NCBI RefSeq assembly: GCF_938036805.1
Contig: NZ_CALHWC010000144.1
Location: 1-13,880, forward strand
DNA length: 13,880 bases
Origin: an uncultured Streptococcus sp.
GTDB lineage: Bacteria; Bacillota; Bacilli; Lactobacillales; Streptococcaceae
Reading direction: 5' to 3'
Position 1 is the first letter of the stretch. The number at the start of each line of letters is the position of its first letter. This document shows positions 1-7,941 of this stretch, piece after piece. The notes under the pieces are model-generated. The model had not been told where the DNA came from and did no database searches. It worked only from the letters and a program-made list of their open reading frames with translations. The position numbers were made by a program, and so were the translations under genes.

Positions 1-95
1 TCAGCCAAGGTATGATTCTATCAGCCGAGCACGGCGACCAACTGACTCTCCTTACTGTGGACGAAAAAGTGCCAAATGGAAGTTTGATTGGGTAG
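1..95 (+). CDS. metG: Methionyl-tRNA synthetase, C-terminal end (partial)
   Basis: Only the last 30 codons are present, read from base 3 to the TAG at 93-95. The visible peptide contains GMILSAEHGDQLTLLTVDEK and ends VPNGSLIG. This matches the end of the C-terminal tRNA-binding (OB-fold, EMAP/Trbp111-like) domain found on bacterial methionyl-tRNA synthetases. The same domain exists as free-standing CsaA/YtpR-like proteins, so the assignment depends on recognising the tail rather than the catalytic core, which lies outside the window. The enzyme charges tRNA-Met in the cytoplasm. A strong terminator follows about 60 bases after the stop, so this is the end of a transcription unit. Confidence 0.72.
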   Translation, partial: SQGMILSAEHGDQLTLLTVDEKVPNGSLIG

Positions 96-155
96 AGAAT
101 TTGCAGCCTATTATTTCAATTGCTAACATTCGTGTTAATCTCATCTAATATAAAG

Positions 156-189
156 CCCCCAGCAAGCTTATTTTGCTGGGGGTTCTTTT
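156..189 (+). terminator. Rho-independent terminator after metG
   Basis: A perfect 10-bp stem (CCCCCAGCAA at 156-165 with TTGCTGGGGG at 173-182) encloses a 7-base loop and is followed by TTCTTTT. The GC-rich stem and U-rich tail are typical of an intrinsic terminator. Confidence 0.92.
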
Positions 190-448
190 GATCGAATGAG
201 ACGATTGGTAGAAAATAGAGGAAGAGAAGGGGGCCCTAACCTTCTGGAAATTCATGGTTCAAGATTATGAAATAGCATTACTACCTGTCTTATACTAAGG
301 GAAAAGAAGAATTTGTTAGAGTAGCTTTCCTCAGTTGATGTGGATTAAGGTACATGGTATTTCTTTATAGAAGAAAGTTTTTTTCTGAAAATCTTGTAAA
401 AATGTGTTAGATATGATAAACTGATAAAAAAGTAAAGAGGTTTGTTTT
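190..448. other. Gene-free stretch before the DUF805 gene
   Basis: I see no credible reading frame here on either strand. A weak 6-bp A/T hairpin (TTTCTT at 360-365, AAGAAA at 371-376) is followed by seven T's. The likely promoter of the next gene lies in 394-420, where TTGTAA (394-399) and TATGAT/GATAAA (412-420) are recognisable, but their spacing is too short for a standard pair. The promoter is therefore not assigned. A ribosome site AAGAGG (435-440) ends the stretch. Confidence 0.4.
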
Positions 449-844
449 ATGATTAATGCTTATAAAAATTTTGTCAAAGGCTATTGGGATTTTTCTGGTC
501 GCTCTACACGTTCTGAGTACTGGTGGATTTACCTAACCAATTTTATTCTTGCTGTTTTTTTGTACATGATAATTTACTCAACTGTAGTATCTAATCCAAA
601 CAGTATTGAGGCAATTGAAACAGTAAATTCCTTGACTAATTTTGGTATCATTTGGTTAGTCATCTTTTTCTTGCCTGGCTTAGCTCTAACCATTCGTCGT
701 CTACGAGATGCTGGTTTTCACTGGGCTCTGATTTTTATCACTTTTATTCCTTGGGTAGGCTCAATTGCACTCCTTGTTTTGTTAGCTTTTCCAAGCAATA
801 ATATTGTAGAATTAGATGTTAAAACCGACCGAGAAACGCAGTAA
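449..844 (+). CDS. DUF805 family membrane protein
   Basis: This 131-residue protein belongs to the DUF805 (YhaH-like) family of small membrane proteins, whose biochemical role is unknown. The family signature is visible: a GRSTRSEYWW segment at about residues 17-26 just before the first membrane helix, and TIRRLRDAGFHW at about 81-92 between the second and third helices. Predicted helices are about 27-46, 64-82 and 91-113, followed by a short polar tail. The length is normal for the family. The start is supported by AAGAGG eight bases upstream. The gene stands alone between the metG terminator and a bidirectional terminator at 1023-1074, so it is probably monocistronic. No function should be inferred beyond membrane localisation. 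Confidence 0.88.
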   Translation: MINAYKNFVKGYWDFSGRSTRSEYWWIYLTNFILAVFLYMIIYSTVVSNPNSIEAIETVNSLTNFGIIWLVIFFLPGLALTIRRLRDAGFHWALIFITFIPWVGSIALLVLLAFPSNNIVELDVKTDRETQ

Positions 845-1022
845 TTTAATGATTAAGCAAGAAAAATAGTATGCTTAGTCATTATGCTACTTGCATCAAC
901 TGTTTTTCTCGTACGATGGTGTTTGATAGTTGATTTCTGTTTTCTCTTTGTTGAGAGCTCAGCTTGCTCCATCATACTACATGCTGCTTCCAATTTTAGA
1001 AAATTAACCTATTTGTTAGAAT

Positions 1023-1074
1023 AAAACACTCCTGAGTCTAGTTTTCTAGATTTTGACAGGAGTGTTTTTCTTTT
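1023..1074. terminator. Bidirectional terminator between convergent genes
   Basis: The arms AAAACACTCCTG (1023-1034) and CAGGAGTGTTTT (1057-1068) are perfectly complementary over 12 bp. The right arm runs into a T-rich tail and the left arm begins with A's, so the hairpin can terminate both the DUF805 transcript (+) and the DUF2974 transcript (-). An inner TCTAG/CTAGA pair may extend the stem. Confidence 0.88.
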
Positions 1075-1111
1075 ATATTAGAGAGTTGCCAAGTGCTGTA
1101 TTTATAGCTTA

Positions 1112-2314
1112 TTACTCATTGTGTTCATCTGTTTGAGCTGGGTCATTGCTTGTGAAAGGAAGATTCTTAGTCAATTCGGATAGATTTTCCTTGACCTCTT
1201 GGACAAGTTTGCTAGGCTTCAGCAGATTGATGTCGTCTTTCCAAGACTGGTAGCGCATGTCTACCAGTAGTTTGGCGAGGCGCGTCAGCATATCCCGCTC
1301 CTCATCTGTGAGGGCGTTGGCATTTTCAAAAACAGCAAGGATTTTGTTGAAATTTTCCAGCTTGGTGAGGTCATTGATGGAGCTGATACCAGCATCCAGG
1401 ATGAGGCCGAAAAAGAGGTCGAAAAAGTCTTTTAGTTCCTCATCAGAAACGCTATCTACCCAGTTTTTCAGAGTTTTATCTACTTGAAGGCTGTCTGGAT
1501 TGAGGTTGTCCAGCAGGACAAAAGTCTGGTCAGCAATCTGCCAAGAGAAGGTATCGTGCTGGGCCAGACCGCCGATAGCTGTACTTTTGACAATCTGAGC
1601 ATGCTTGGGCGTTTCGAGCATCATTCCGACGATAGAGCCCTGCGGAATGTAGCGCTTTATCTTGTCTGAAATAGTCTGGTAGCCTTGACTGGTGATGACC
1701 GAGTGATTCAGTCCAGGTGCATCATAGCTGTAAATGCTCTGAATTCGCTCTTGATATTCTGGCTCGATCTGACTAGCAGCGTAGGATGCTAGATTGCCTC
1801 CTTTTGAGTGGCCCGTCAGGATGAATTGACCAGGCAGAGCATCCATTGCTTTTCGCAGATAATTGACCGCCGTTTTTTGAGCTGGGACCTGATCCATATA
1901 GGTCATGTGGAAGTCCTCTTTCCAGCCGATAATGGAATCATCGGTTCCGCGGAAGGTCAGGATATAGCTATCGGGCTTGATTTTGAAAATCATAGCTGCA
2001 AACTGCTTTTGAACATCCGGGTCAATGTCATTGACATAGCCCATGAGTTTGATATTTTTAAAGCGGGTGGAGCTGGCTGCTTTTTCTAAAAGTTTCAGCC
2101 GATTTTTAGTCACCAACATGGATAAATCCTGAGGCACCTTTTCAGCAGCTTCAAACAAGCGGCAAGTACAATCAGGGGACATCTGATCAGATACAATCTG
2201 GTCAAAAGGCAGATAAGTTATTTCCGTCAGCATCAGCATATCCAGTTCATTAAAGGGGGTCTCGTAGATACTATCGTAAGCTACTTGGTCTAGGTAATCA
2301 AAAATTATTCCCAT
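1112..2314 (-). CDS. DUF2974 (Mbeg1-like) alpha/beta-hydrolase, lipase-like
   Basis: This 400-residue protein resembles the DUF2974/Mbeg1-like family, which has an alpha/beta-hydrolase fold related to class 3 lipases. The nucleophile elbow GHSKGG is at residues 168-173, so Ser170 is the likely nucleophile. FRGTDD (121-126) precedes it, as in lipase_3 proteins. Asp198 in SYDAPG and His253 in QHDTFSW are reasonable triad partners. The N-terminus MGIIFDYLDQ and the following TYLPFDQ are typical of the streptococcal family. The in-frame ATG 25 codons upstream is rejected: it lies beyond the -10 of a good promoter (2343-2371), while the chosen ATG at 2314 has a GGAGA site at about the right distance. 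The first 25 codons of the longer frame could look like a signal peptide, but they would not be transcribed from this promoter. The substrate is unknown. The protein has no obvious signal peptide and is probably cytoplasmic. Confidence 0.85.
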   Translation of the reverse strand: MGIIFDYLDQVAYDSIYETPFNELDMLMLTEITYLPFDQIVSDQMSPDCTCRLFEAAEKVPQDLSMLVTKNRLKLLEKAASSTRFKNIKLMGYVNDIDPDVQKQFAAMIFKIKPDSYILTFRGTDDSIIGWKEDFHMTYMDQVPAQKTAVNYLRKAMDALPGQFILTGHSKGGNLASYAASQIEPEYQERIQSIYSYDAPGLNHSVITSQGYQTISDKIKRYIPQGSIVGMMLETPKHAQIVKSTAIGGLAQHDTFSWQIADQTFVLLDNLNPDSLQVDKTLKNWVDSVSDEELKDFFDLFFGLILDAGISSINDLTKLENFNKILAVFENANALTDEERDMLTRLAKLLVDMRYQSWKDDINLLKPSKLVQEVKENLSELTKNLPFTSNDPAQTDEHNE

Positions 2315-2342
2315 ATTTATCTCCAATATTCTATCTTCTTCC

Positions 2343-2371
2343 AGTATAGCATAAGTGGGGCAGGTTGTCAG
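2343..2371 (-). promoter_or_regulatory. Promoter of the DUF2974 gene
   Basis: On the minus strand there is a -35 CTGACA (2371-2366), a 17-bp spacer ending in TGC, and a -10 TATACT (2348-2343). The TGC makes it an extended -10. The transcription start would fall near 2337, about 22 bases before the ATG at 2314, leaving room for the GGAGA ribosome site. Confidence 0.72.
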
Positions 2372-2493
2372 AAGCAAAGAGAGCAGCAATAGAAGTTTGA
2401 ATGATTTGTCAGTTTCTTACCTCATTTCTTGAAAATTTCTGAAAATAAGCTGAGTCTCAAACTAAAAAAGTCTCTGTGATTTGAAGGAGAATT

Positions 2494-2502
2494 TGATATA
2501 AT
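2494..2502 (+). promoter_or_regulatory. Extended -10 promoter of bceRS
   Basis: TGATATAAT is a perfect extended -10 (TGn plus TATAAT). The -35 position (2474-2479, CTGTGA) is poor, as is common for extended -10 promoters. No Bce-type inverted repeat is seen here, which suggests basal rather than self-activated expression of the regulator genes. Confidence 0.68.
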
Positions 2503-2532
2503 AGCAGTAAGAAAAATGAGTGAGGAAATGGA

Positions 2533-3219
2533 ATGCACAAGATTTTACTGGTCGAGGATGATGCGGTCATCCGTCAAATGATCAAAAAAATGCTGGAGCA
2601 ATGGGGCTATCAGGTTGTGGCGATTGAAGACTTCATGCAGGTTTTGACGACCTTTGTCAAGGAGGAGCCCCAACTGGTGCTGATGGATATTGGTCTGCCC
2701 CTCTTTAACGGCTACCATTGGTGCCAGGAAATTCGGAAGATTTCGACGGTGCCGATTATGTTTCTGTCTTCGCGTGACCAGTCTATGGATATCGTCATGG
2801 CCATTAATATGGGCGCAGATGACTATGTGACCAAGCCTTTTGACAATAACGTCTTTCTGGCCAAGGTTCAAGGCCTGCTGCGACGTTCGTATGAGTTTGG
2901 GACGGATCAAAGCCTTTTGGAATATCAGGGTGTGATTTTAAATCTTAAATCCATGGATTTGGTTTATGGGGGCGAGCTTGTAACGCTGACTAAGAATGAA
3001 TTTCAGATTTTGCGGGTGCTCTTTGAGCATTCTGGTAGCATCGTGGCGCGTGATGACTTGATGAAGGAGCTCTGGAACAGCGATTTCTTTATTGATGACA
3101 ATACCTTGTCCGTCAATGTTGCCCGCCTGCGCAAGAAGTTGGAGGAGCACGGTCTGAAGCATTTCATTGAGACGAAAAAAGGGATAGGGTACGGTTTAAC
3201 CAATGGACATGCAGGATAA
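2533..3219 (+). CDS. bceR: OmpR-family response regulator, BceR type
   Basis: This 228-residue DNA-binding response regulator pairs with the kinase encoded immediately downstream. The receiver domain (about 1-118) has the acidic pocket Glu8-Asp9-Asp10, the phospho-acceptor Asp52 in LVLMDIGLP and the conserved Lys101 in VTKPFD. A winged-helix OmpR/PhoB-type output domain occupies about 128-224, with a LRKKLEEH recognition-helix region and an ETKKGIGYG wing. A GAGGA site six bases before the ATG supports the start. By analogy with Bce modules it should be phosphorylated when the transporter meets peptide antibiotics such as bacitracin, and then activate the transporter promoters. Three candidate binding sites lie in this window (4191, 12351 and 12932). 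The Bce assignment rests on the neighbouring small kinase and BceAB transporter, and the exact inducer cannot be read from sequence. Confidence 0.88.
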   Translation: MHKILLVEDDAVIRQMIKKMLEQWGYQVVAIEDFMQVLTTFVKEEPQLVLMDIGLPLFNGYHWCQEIRKISTVPIMFLSSRDQSMDIVMAINMGADDYVTKPFDNNVFLAKVQGLLRRSYEFGTDQSLLEYQGVILNLKSMDLVYGGELVTLTKNEFQILRVLFEHSGSIVARDDLMKELWNSDFFIDDNTLSVNVARLRKKLEEHGLKHFIETKKGIGYGLTNGHAG

Positions 3220-4183
3220 ATTTTTCTTTTTGAAGCATCATCTGTATTCCCGTCGCTTCATCTTGTTACTCTTACTGATTGTATTTTCAATTATGGGGAT
3301 GTTTGCCTTTATTTTCGAGGATGGGCGCAGTCTGCTAGAGTATCAGCTGCTCTTAGCCTTTCTCCTCGCTAGCTTTTTCTTGGGAATGGATCTAGCTAGT
3401 GCCTATAAGGAATATCGTAACCAGCTCTTTTATGCCTCAGGTCGGCCTCAGACAGCCTTAGAGGCTCTCATTTTTGAGAAACTGGCTCTGTTGGAAATGG
3501 ATAAGAAGAACCGTGCGATTGAGGAGAGGGAGAAGCTAAATGACCTGATGGACTATTATACGCTCTGGGCTCATCAGATTAAGACGCCTATTGCAGCTAG
3601 TTCATTGCTGGTCGGAGAGATTGAGGACAAGAAGGTCAAGAACCAGCTGGAGCAAGAGCTCTTTAAGATCGAGTCCTATGTCAATATCGTCTTGCAGTAT
3701 CTCCGTCTGGAGAGTTTCCACGAGGATTTGGTCTTGAAAAAGGAAAATGTTGAAGACTTGGTCAAGGAGATTGTCAAGAAGTATGCGATTTTCTTTATCC
3801 AAAAGGGCTTGAGCCTCAATCTGCATGATCTGGACCGAACCATCATCACAGATAAAAAGTGGTTTGTCGTTATTTTGGAGCAAGTGCTGTCAAATAGTCT
3901 GAAATACACCAGTCAAGGCGGGATTGAAATTTATTTTCAGGAGGATACGCTTTATATCAAAGACAGCGGTTTGGGCATTCAGGATGCGGATTTGCTGCGG
4001 GTTTTCGAGCGAGGTTTTTCGGGCTATAATGGTCGTTTGACCCAGCAATCGTCTGGCTTGGGACTTTATCTGTCCAAGAAAATCGCAGATGAGCTGGGGC
4101 ATCAGATTAGTATCGCTTCGCAGGTCGGCCAGGGAACAACTGTCATGATTAGCTTTTCAGAGAAGAAGATGATATTTGAATAA
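3203..4183 (+). CDS. bceS: Intramembrane-sensing histidine kinase, BceS type
   Basis: This 326-residue kinase has only two closely spaced membrane helices (about 18-37 and 43-64) and almost no extracellular loop. That is the hallmark of intramembrane-sensing kinases, which are controlled by a BceAB-type transporter rather than sensing ligand directly. The phospho-acceptor is His124 in LWAHQIKTPI. The N-box is around Asn231 (EQVLSNSLKYTS), the G1 box is DSGLGI at 254-259 and the G2 box is SSGLGLYL at 283-290. The gene overlaps the end of bceR by 17 bases, indicating translational coupling. A second ATG two codons in (3209) is an equally possible start, and neither has a strong ribosome site. 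It should act in the membrane in complex with BceB and phosphorylate BceR. Confidence 0.88.
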   Translation: MDMQDKFFFLKHHLYSRRFILLLLLIVFSIMGMFAFIFEDGRSLLEYQLLLAFLLASFFLGMDLASAYKEYRNQLFYASGRPQTALEALIFEKLALLEMDKKNRAIEEREKLNDLMDYYTLWAHQIKTPIAASSLLVGEIEDKKVKNQLEQELFKIESYVNIVLQYLRLESFHEDLVLKKENVEDLVKEIVKKYAIFFIQKGLSLNLHDLDRTIITDKKWFVVILEQVLSNSLKYTSQGGIEIYFQEDTLYIKDSGLGIQDADLLRVFERGFSGYNGRLTQQSSGLGLYLSKKIADELGHQISIASQVGQGTTVMISFSEKKMIFE

Positions 4184-4190
4184 GGCATTC

Positions 4191-4264
4191 TTACAAATTT
4201 GTAAGGTTGGCCAGTGAAATTGAAAGGTTAGGTTATGGTACCGACCTTTCTTTTTTTGTAAGAT
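4191..4264 (+). promoter_or_regulatory. Candidate BceR-dependent promoter before traX-bceAB
   Basis: A perfect palindrome TTACAAATTTGTAA (4191-4204) fits the TnACA-N4-TGTAA pattern that I recall for Bce-type regulators. TGAAAG follows at 4221-4226. A -35-like TGGTAC (4236-4241), a 17-bp spacer and a -10-like TAAGAT (4259-4264) come next. The same arrangement recurs at 12351 and 12932 with the -10 at 67 rather than 68 bases from the repeat start. The elements are seen directly. Binding by this BceR is inferred. Confidence 0.68.
4222..4257 (+). terminator. Hairpin with T-tract at the end of bceRS, overlapping the next promoter
   Basis: GAAAGGT (4222-4228) pairs with ACCTTTC (4244-4250), with an inner GGT/ACC pair, and eight T's follow from 4250. 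It resembles an intrinsic terminator for bceRS, but its stem lies across the -35 of the proposed traX promoter. Confidence 0.6.
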
Positions 4265-4294
4265 AGATGTATAAAGAAGACAAGGAGATATGAA

Positions 4295-5053
4295 ATGAAA
4301 ACAAGAGAATTGAATGCTTTCCAACTCAAGCTTTTCATGGCCTTTTTAATGGTTTTTGATCATATTGGTAAGATTCCAGGGCTTTTGCCGACGGGCTGGG
4401 ACGGGATTTTTCACCTGCTGACCCGCTGTGTAGCTGCTTGGTTTGCTTTTAGCGCAGTAGAAGGCTTTCTGCATACGCGCAACCGCTTGGCCTACAATGC
4501 ACGCTTGTTTATCTGGGCGGCTATTATGCAGCTGGGCAATACCATCTTGACCATGCTCTTTCATAGCAAGGGGATTCATCTTGAGAATAATATCTTTCTC
4601 AGCTTAGCCTGTGGCGTTCTGGTGCTCAATCTTGTATTTGGTCTCTCCAAAAATAGTGAAGAGATTATGGATGAGAAACGCTATTTGCGGATTGGAGCGG
4701 CAGTCTTAATTGGTTTGGCAGGAGTTTTTTTGACAGAAGGCGGCATGACCATTATTCCTTTGATGCTGCTTAGCTATATCTTCCGCAATCAGCCTGCTCT
4801 TAGAACTCTTTCTTACATGGTCTTGGCTTTTCTGCTCTTTTGCCTAAGCATTGAAATTTACCCAACCATGGGAGCGACCCTTTCGATGATGCTCTACAAT
4901 TCAGACTGGGCCTTTATTACCGTCTTGCCCTTCCTCCATCTCTACAATGGCGAGCGAGGCTATAATGGTAAGTGGGGCAAGTATTTCTTCTATGTCTTTT
5001 ACCCAGCCCATCTCTGGATTATCGCACTAATTGCTTATCTGGTACAGATATAA
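4295..5053 (+). CDS. TraX family polytopic membrane protein
   Basis: This 252-residue, strongly hydrophobic protein has roughly seven or eight membrane helices and matches the TraX family. The family is named after the F-plasmid pilin N-acetylase, but chromosomal Gram-positive members have no known substrate. Visible family features are the N-terminal MVFDHIGKIPG (about 19-29), an LTRCVAAWFAFSAVEGF segment (about 42-58) with an Arg before the second helix, and the C-terminal FFYVFYPAHLWII (about 231-243). AAGGAG lies seven bases before the ATG. It sits between bceRS and bceA, behind a Bce-type promoter, and no clear terminator separates it from bceA, so it is probably part of the induced operon. 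A role in modifying an envelope molecule during peptide stress would fit an acyltransferase-like fold, but that is inference. Confidence 0.82.
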   Translation: MKTRELNAFQLKLFMAFLMVFDHIGKIPGLLPTGWDGIFHLLTRCVAAWFAFSAVEGFLHTRNRLAYNARLFIWAAIMQLGNTILTMLFHSKGIHLENNIFLSLACGVLVLNLVFGLSKNSEEIMDEKRYLRIGAAVLIGLAGVFLTEGGMTIIPLMLLSYIFRNQPALRTLSYMVLAFLLFCLSIEIYPTMGATLSMMLYNSDWAFITVLPFLHLYNGERGYNGKWGKYFFYVFYPAHLWIIALIAYLVQI

Positions 5054-5136
5054 AAATATTGGCATTTAAAAATTAGTAAAATATGGAAATAAAGCTGTTT
5101 CTGTATTAAAATGGAATTATAGAAAAGGAGATCATG

Positions 5137-5916
5137 ATGACCTTATTAGATGTACAACACGTGAAAAAGATTTATAAGACTCGCTTTCAGGGTAGCCAAG
5201 TAGAGGCCTTGAAAGACATTCACTTTACGGTAGAAAAAGGTGAATATGTCGCCATCATGGGGGAGTCAGGCTCTGGGAAATCCACCCTGCTCAACATCCT
5301 AGCCATGCTGGACAAGCCGACTGAGGGCCGCGTCTTTCTCAATGGAACTGACACGGCTACCATCAAGAATAGCCAAGCATCCAGCTTCCGCCGAGAGAAA
5401 TTAGGCTTTGTCTTTCAAGATTTCAATCTGCTGGATACCCTGTCGGTCAAGGATAATATCCTCTTGCCTTTGGTGCTTTCTCGCCGTCCTATTACCGAGA
5501 TGATGCAAAAGCTGGTTGCCACCTGCAATGAGTTGGGGATTAACAAGCTACAAGAGAAGTTTCCTTATGAAATTTCTGGTGGTCAGAAGCAGCGGGTGGC
5601 AGTTGCTCGCGCTATTATCACTGAGCCTGAGATTTTACTGGCGGATGAGCCAACAGGAGCCTTGGATTCTAAGTCTTCGGCTGCTCTCCTAGATGTCTTT
5701 GACGATATCAACGACCGCGGCCAAACCATTCTCATGGTGACCCACTCGACTTCAGCGGCTAGTCGCGCTAAACGGGTACTTTTTATCAAGGACGGGATTC
5801 TTTACAATCAAATTTTCCGCGGCAACAAGACCGAGCGGCAGATGTTCCAAGAGATTTCTGATACTCTGACAGTTATGGCAAGTGAGGTGGGCAACTATGT
5901 TCAAACTAACGAGTAA
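5137..5916 (+). CDS. bceA: BceA-type ABC transporter ATPase (copy 1)
   Basis: This 259-residue ATPase belongs to the MacB/LolD-like group that partners with BceB. It has Walker A GESGSGKST (42-50), Q-loop Gln94 in VFQDFNLL, signature ISGGQ (146-150), Walker B ILLADEP (166-172) and switch His203. It powers removal of peptide antibiotics from their lipid-cycle targets and helps signal antibiotic flux to the kinase. Two ATGs abut (5134 and 5137). The second lies six bases after AAGGAG (the first only three) and gives the N-terminus MTLLDVQHV also found in copy 2, so 5137 is preferred. It overlaps bceB by 20 bases. Against the second copy at 13138, the two proteins differ at one residue in the shared part (Ala128 here, Thr128 there). 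The 83-base gap after traX contains only a weak TTGGCA-like promoter candidate. Confidence 0.92.
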   Translation: MTLLDVQHVKKIYKTRFQGSQVEALKDIHFTVEKGEYVAIMGESGSGKSTLLNILAMLDKPTEGRVFLNGTDTATIKNSQASSFRREKLGFVFQDFNLLDTLSVKDNILLPLVLSRRPITEMMQKLVATCNELGINKLQEKFPYEISGGQKQRVAVARAIITEPEILLADEPTGALDSKSSAALLDVFDDINDRGQTILMVTHSTSAASRAKRVLFIKDGILYNQIFRGNKTERQMFQEISDTLTVMASEVGNYVQTNE

Positions 5917-7897
5917 ACTGGCTTTATCAAATCTGATCAAAAATCGCAGTTTGTATTATCCATTTGCCTTGGCGACGGTACTGGCAACAGCGATTTTGTA
6001 TAGTTTTATCTCACTGGCTCACAGTCCAAATATGGAGACCTCTTATGGTGGTACAGCAGCTCGCATGACCTTGCAATTTGGTATCCAGGTCATTCAGATT
6101 GCCGTCCTCATCCTTATCACCTATGCCAATAGCTTTGTCATGAAGAACCGTTCGCGGGAGCTCGGTGTTTATAGTGTGTTGGGGATGGAAAAGCGTCACC
6201 TGCTGCTTATGACCTTCTTTGAACTCTGTGTCTTTTATCTAGCTACAGTTGGTCTAGGTATCTTGTCTGGTCTAGCTTTAGATAAGATGCTCTACGCCGT
6301 TCTTTTGAAATTGATGGGAATGCCGGCCGTTCTTGCCTCGACCTTCCAATGGCAGAATGTTTGGATGACTCTAGTCAGTCTAGGTGTCGCTTTTGCGGTG
6401 ATTTTGTTGCTCAACTCTACCCGCCTTCTACGCTATAGTTCTCTTAACCTAATGAAAGAAAAGAAAGCAGGCGAGAAGAAGGGACGCTTCCTTTGGGTGC
6501 AAACCTTGCTGGGGCTCCTGCTCATGGGTGTGGCTTATTATATGGCTTTGACCGTTACCAAACCTGTCGCTGCTATCGGTAATTTCTTTATAGCCGTGAT
6601 TATGGTTATCCTAGCAACTTATCTTCTTTTTAATGCAGGTTCGATTACACTCTTGCAATTTCTCAAAAAGAGAAAAAGCTACTATTATAAGACCCAAAAT
6701 TTCATTTCTGTTTCCAATCTTATCTCACGGATGCGTAAAAATGCAGCAGGATTGGCAACTATTTCCATCTTGTCCACCATGCTCCTCGTGACTCTGGTTG
6801 GTACAATCAATATCTATGTTGGAGGTCAGGATTATATTACCACCTTGCATCCAAAGGATTACAATGTTAGCGTCGTCCTGCCGACATCAACTGATCAGAC
6901 GGAAGCTCTGTTGGACAAGGTCCAGCAAGTCGCTCAGGAAACAGGGCTGAAGAAGCCAAGCTATACTACCTATCTCTATCAATCAGCCTTCATCATGAAA
7001 TTAGCTGGTAATGATATGACAGTTCCAATGCAAAGCGAGCTGGATTCGGATCCAAGTATCTTGACCAAGTCTGCTGGCACGATTACGGTCATCAATCGTC
7101 AGGATTATGAAAAAATGACAGGGAAAAAGATAGACTTGGCAGATGATGAAACTCTTGTCTATGGAAAAAATGTTTCCTTAAATAAGGACAAGCCACTCCG
7201 AGTAAATGGCAAGGATTGGAAGATTAAGCAGATTTTACCATCGAATTTCACACATGGGGAAATCCCTAATCCAAACGACGTTGCCATGGAGCAGGGCATC
7301 TATATGGTTGTCAATGATAGTAAAGAAGTTGGGCTAAATGTTGCACACTATTACTACATTGGAGTTGCTTCAGATACTAAAGGCAGTAAAAAGTTTGTCG
7401 AGCAAGTCCAGCTGGCGTTGAGAGATACTTTGGATCAAGAACAGGCCCAAGATGGTAGCTACGCAATGGCCAGTGACCGTCATAGCGCAGAAAAGAGCTA
7501 TCAGGAACTTACTGGAACCTTGCTCTTCATCGGTGTTTTCCTCTCTGTTATCTTCCTTCTAGGAGCTGTTCTTGTGATTTACTACAAGCAAATCTCTGAA
7601 GGCTATGAAGACCGCGATGGCTTTATTATCTTACAAAAAGTTGGTTTAGATGAAAAGCAGACTAGAAGTACCATTCGCAAGCAGATTTTGACTGTTTTCT
7701 TCCTACCTCTCATCTTTGCTTTTCTACATATAGCAGCAGTCTTTCATATGCTGCGTTTGATAGTTGCCCTATTGGGTGTGACCAATCTTCCTCTTTTAAT
7801 CCAGACAACACTTGTAACTTGCGGCGTCTTCCTCCTGACCTATATTTTAGTATTCTTACTAACTTCTCGCAGTTACCGCAAGATTGTCGCTCGCTAA
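5897..7897 (+). CDS. bceB: BceB-type ABC transporter permease (FtsX family)
   Basis: This 666-residue permease shows the BceB layout of ten membrane helices with one large extracellular domain. Helix 1 is at about 23-40, helices 2-7 lie between about 60 and 310, the extracellular domain spans about 311-540, and helices 8-10 are at about 541-563, 595-615 and 635-660. The N-terminus MFKLTSKLALSNLIKNR is typical. A GTG 15 bases upstream is possible, but ATG 5897 has GAGGTGG before it and matches the family. The extracellular domain is thought to recognise peptide antibiotics, and the membrane part contacts the BceS kinase. Translation is probably coupled to bceA through the 20-base overlap. A terminator follows at once, so this ends the operon. 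Confidence 0.91.
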   Translation: MFKLTSKLALSNLIKNRSLYYPFALATVLATAILYSFISLAHSPNMETSYGGTAARMTLQFGIQVIQIAVLILITYANSFVMKNRSRELGVYSVLGMEKRHLLLMTFFELCVFYLATVGLGILSGLALDKMLYAVLLKLMGMPAVLASTFQWQNVWMTLVSLGVAFAVILLLNSTRLLRYSSLNLMKEKKAGEKKGRFLWVQTLLGLLLMGVAYYMALTVTKPVAAIGNFFIAVIMVILATYLLFNAGSITLLQFLKKRKSYYYKTQNFISVSNLISRMRKNAAGLATISILSTMLLVTLVGTINIYVGGQDYITTLHPKDYNVSVVLPTSTDQTEALLDKVQQVAQETGLKKPSYTTYLYQSAFIMKLAGNDMTVPMQSELDSDPSILTKSAGTITVINRQDYEKMTGKKIDLADDETLVYGKNVSLNKDKPLRVNGKDWKIKQILPSNFTHGEIPNPNDVAMEQGIYMVVNDSKEVGLNVAHYYYIGVASDTKGSKKFVEQVQLALRDTLDQEQAQDGSYAMASDRHSAEKSYQELTGTLLFIGVFLSVIFLLGAVLVIYYKQISEGYEDRDGFIILQKVGLDEKQTRSTIRKQILTVFFLPLIFAFLHIAAVFHMLRLIVALLGVTNLPLLIQTTLVTCGVFLLTYILVFLLTSRSYRKIVAR

Positions 7898-7903
7898 TAA
7901 GTT

Positions 7904-7930
7904 TCCCTGACCCTTGGTCGGGGATTTTTT
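7904..7930 (+). terminator. Terminator after bceB
   Basis: TCCCTGACC (7904-7912) pairs with GGTCGGGGA (7916-7924) over nine positions including one G-T wobble. There is a 3-base loop, then six T's (7925-7930). Confidence 0.88.
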
Positions 7931-7941
7931 GGTGTCTGGAT

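Noticed and set aside
853..975. 40-codon minus-strand frame between the DUF805 gene and the bidirectional terminator
   Set aside because: It is short, highly basic, has no ribosome site at the right distance, and shows no recognisable family.
2315..2389. N-terminal extension of the DUF2974 protein that looks like a signal peptide (MLLSLLLTTCPTYA)
   Set aside because: The promoter -10 lies within this stretch, the family begins at MGIIFDYL, and GGAGA fits the ATG at 2314.
5059..5087. Possible separate promoter for bceA (TTGGCA, 17 bp, TATGGA)
   Set aside because: The -10 matches at only three positions and there is no Bce-type repeat, so co-transcription with traX is more likely.
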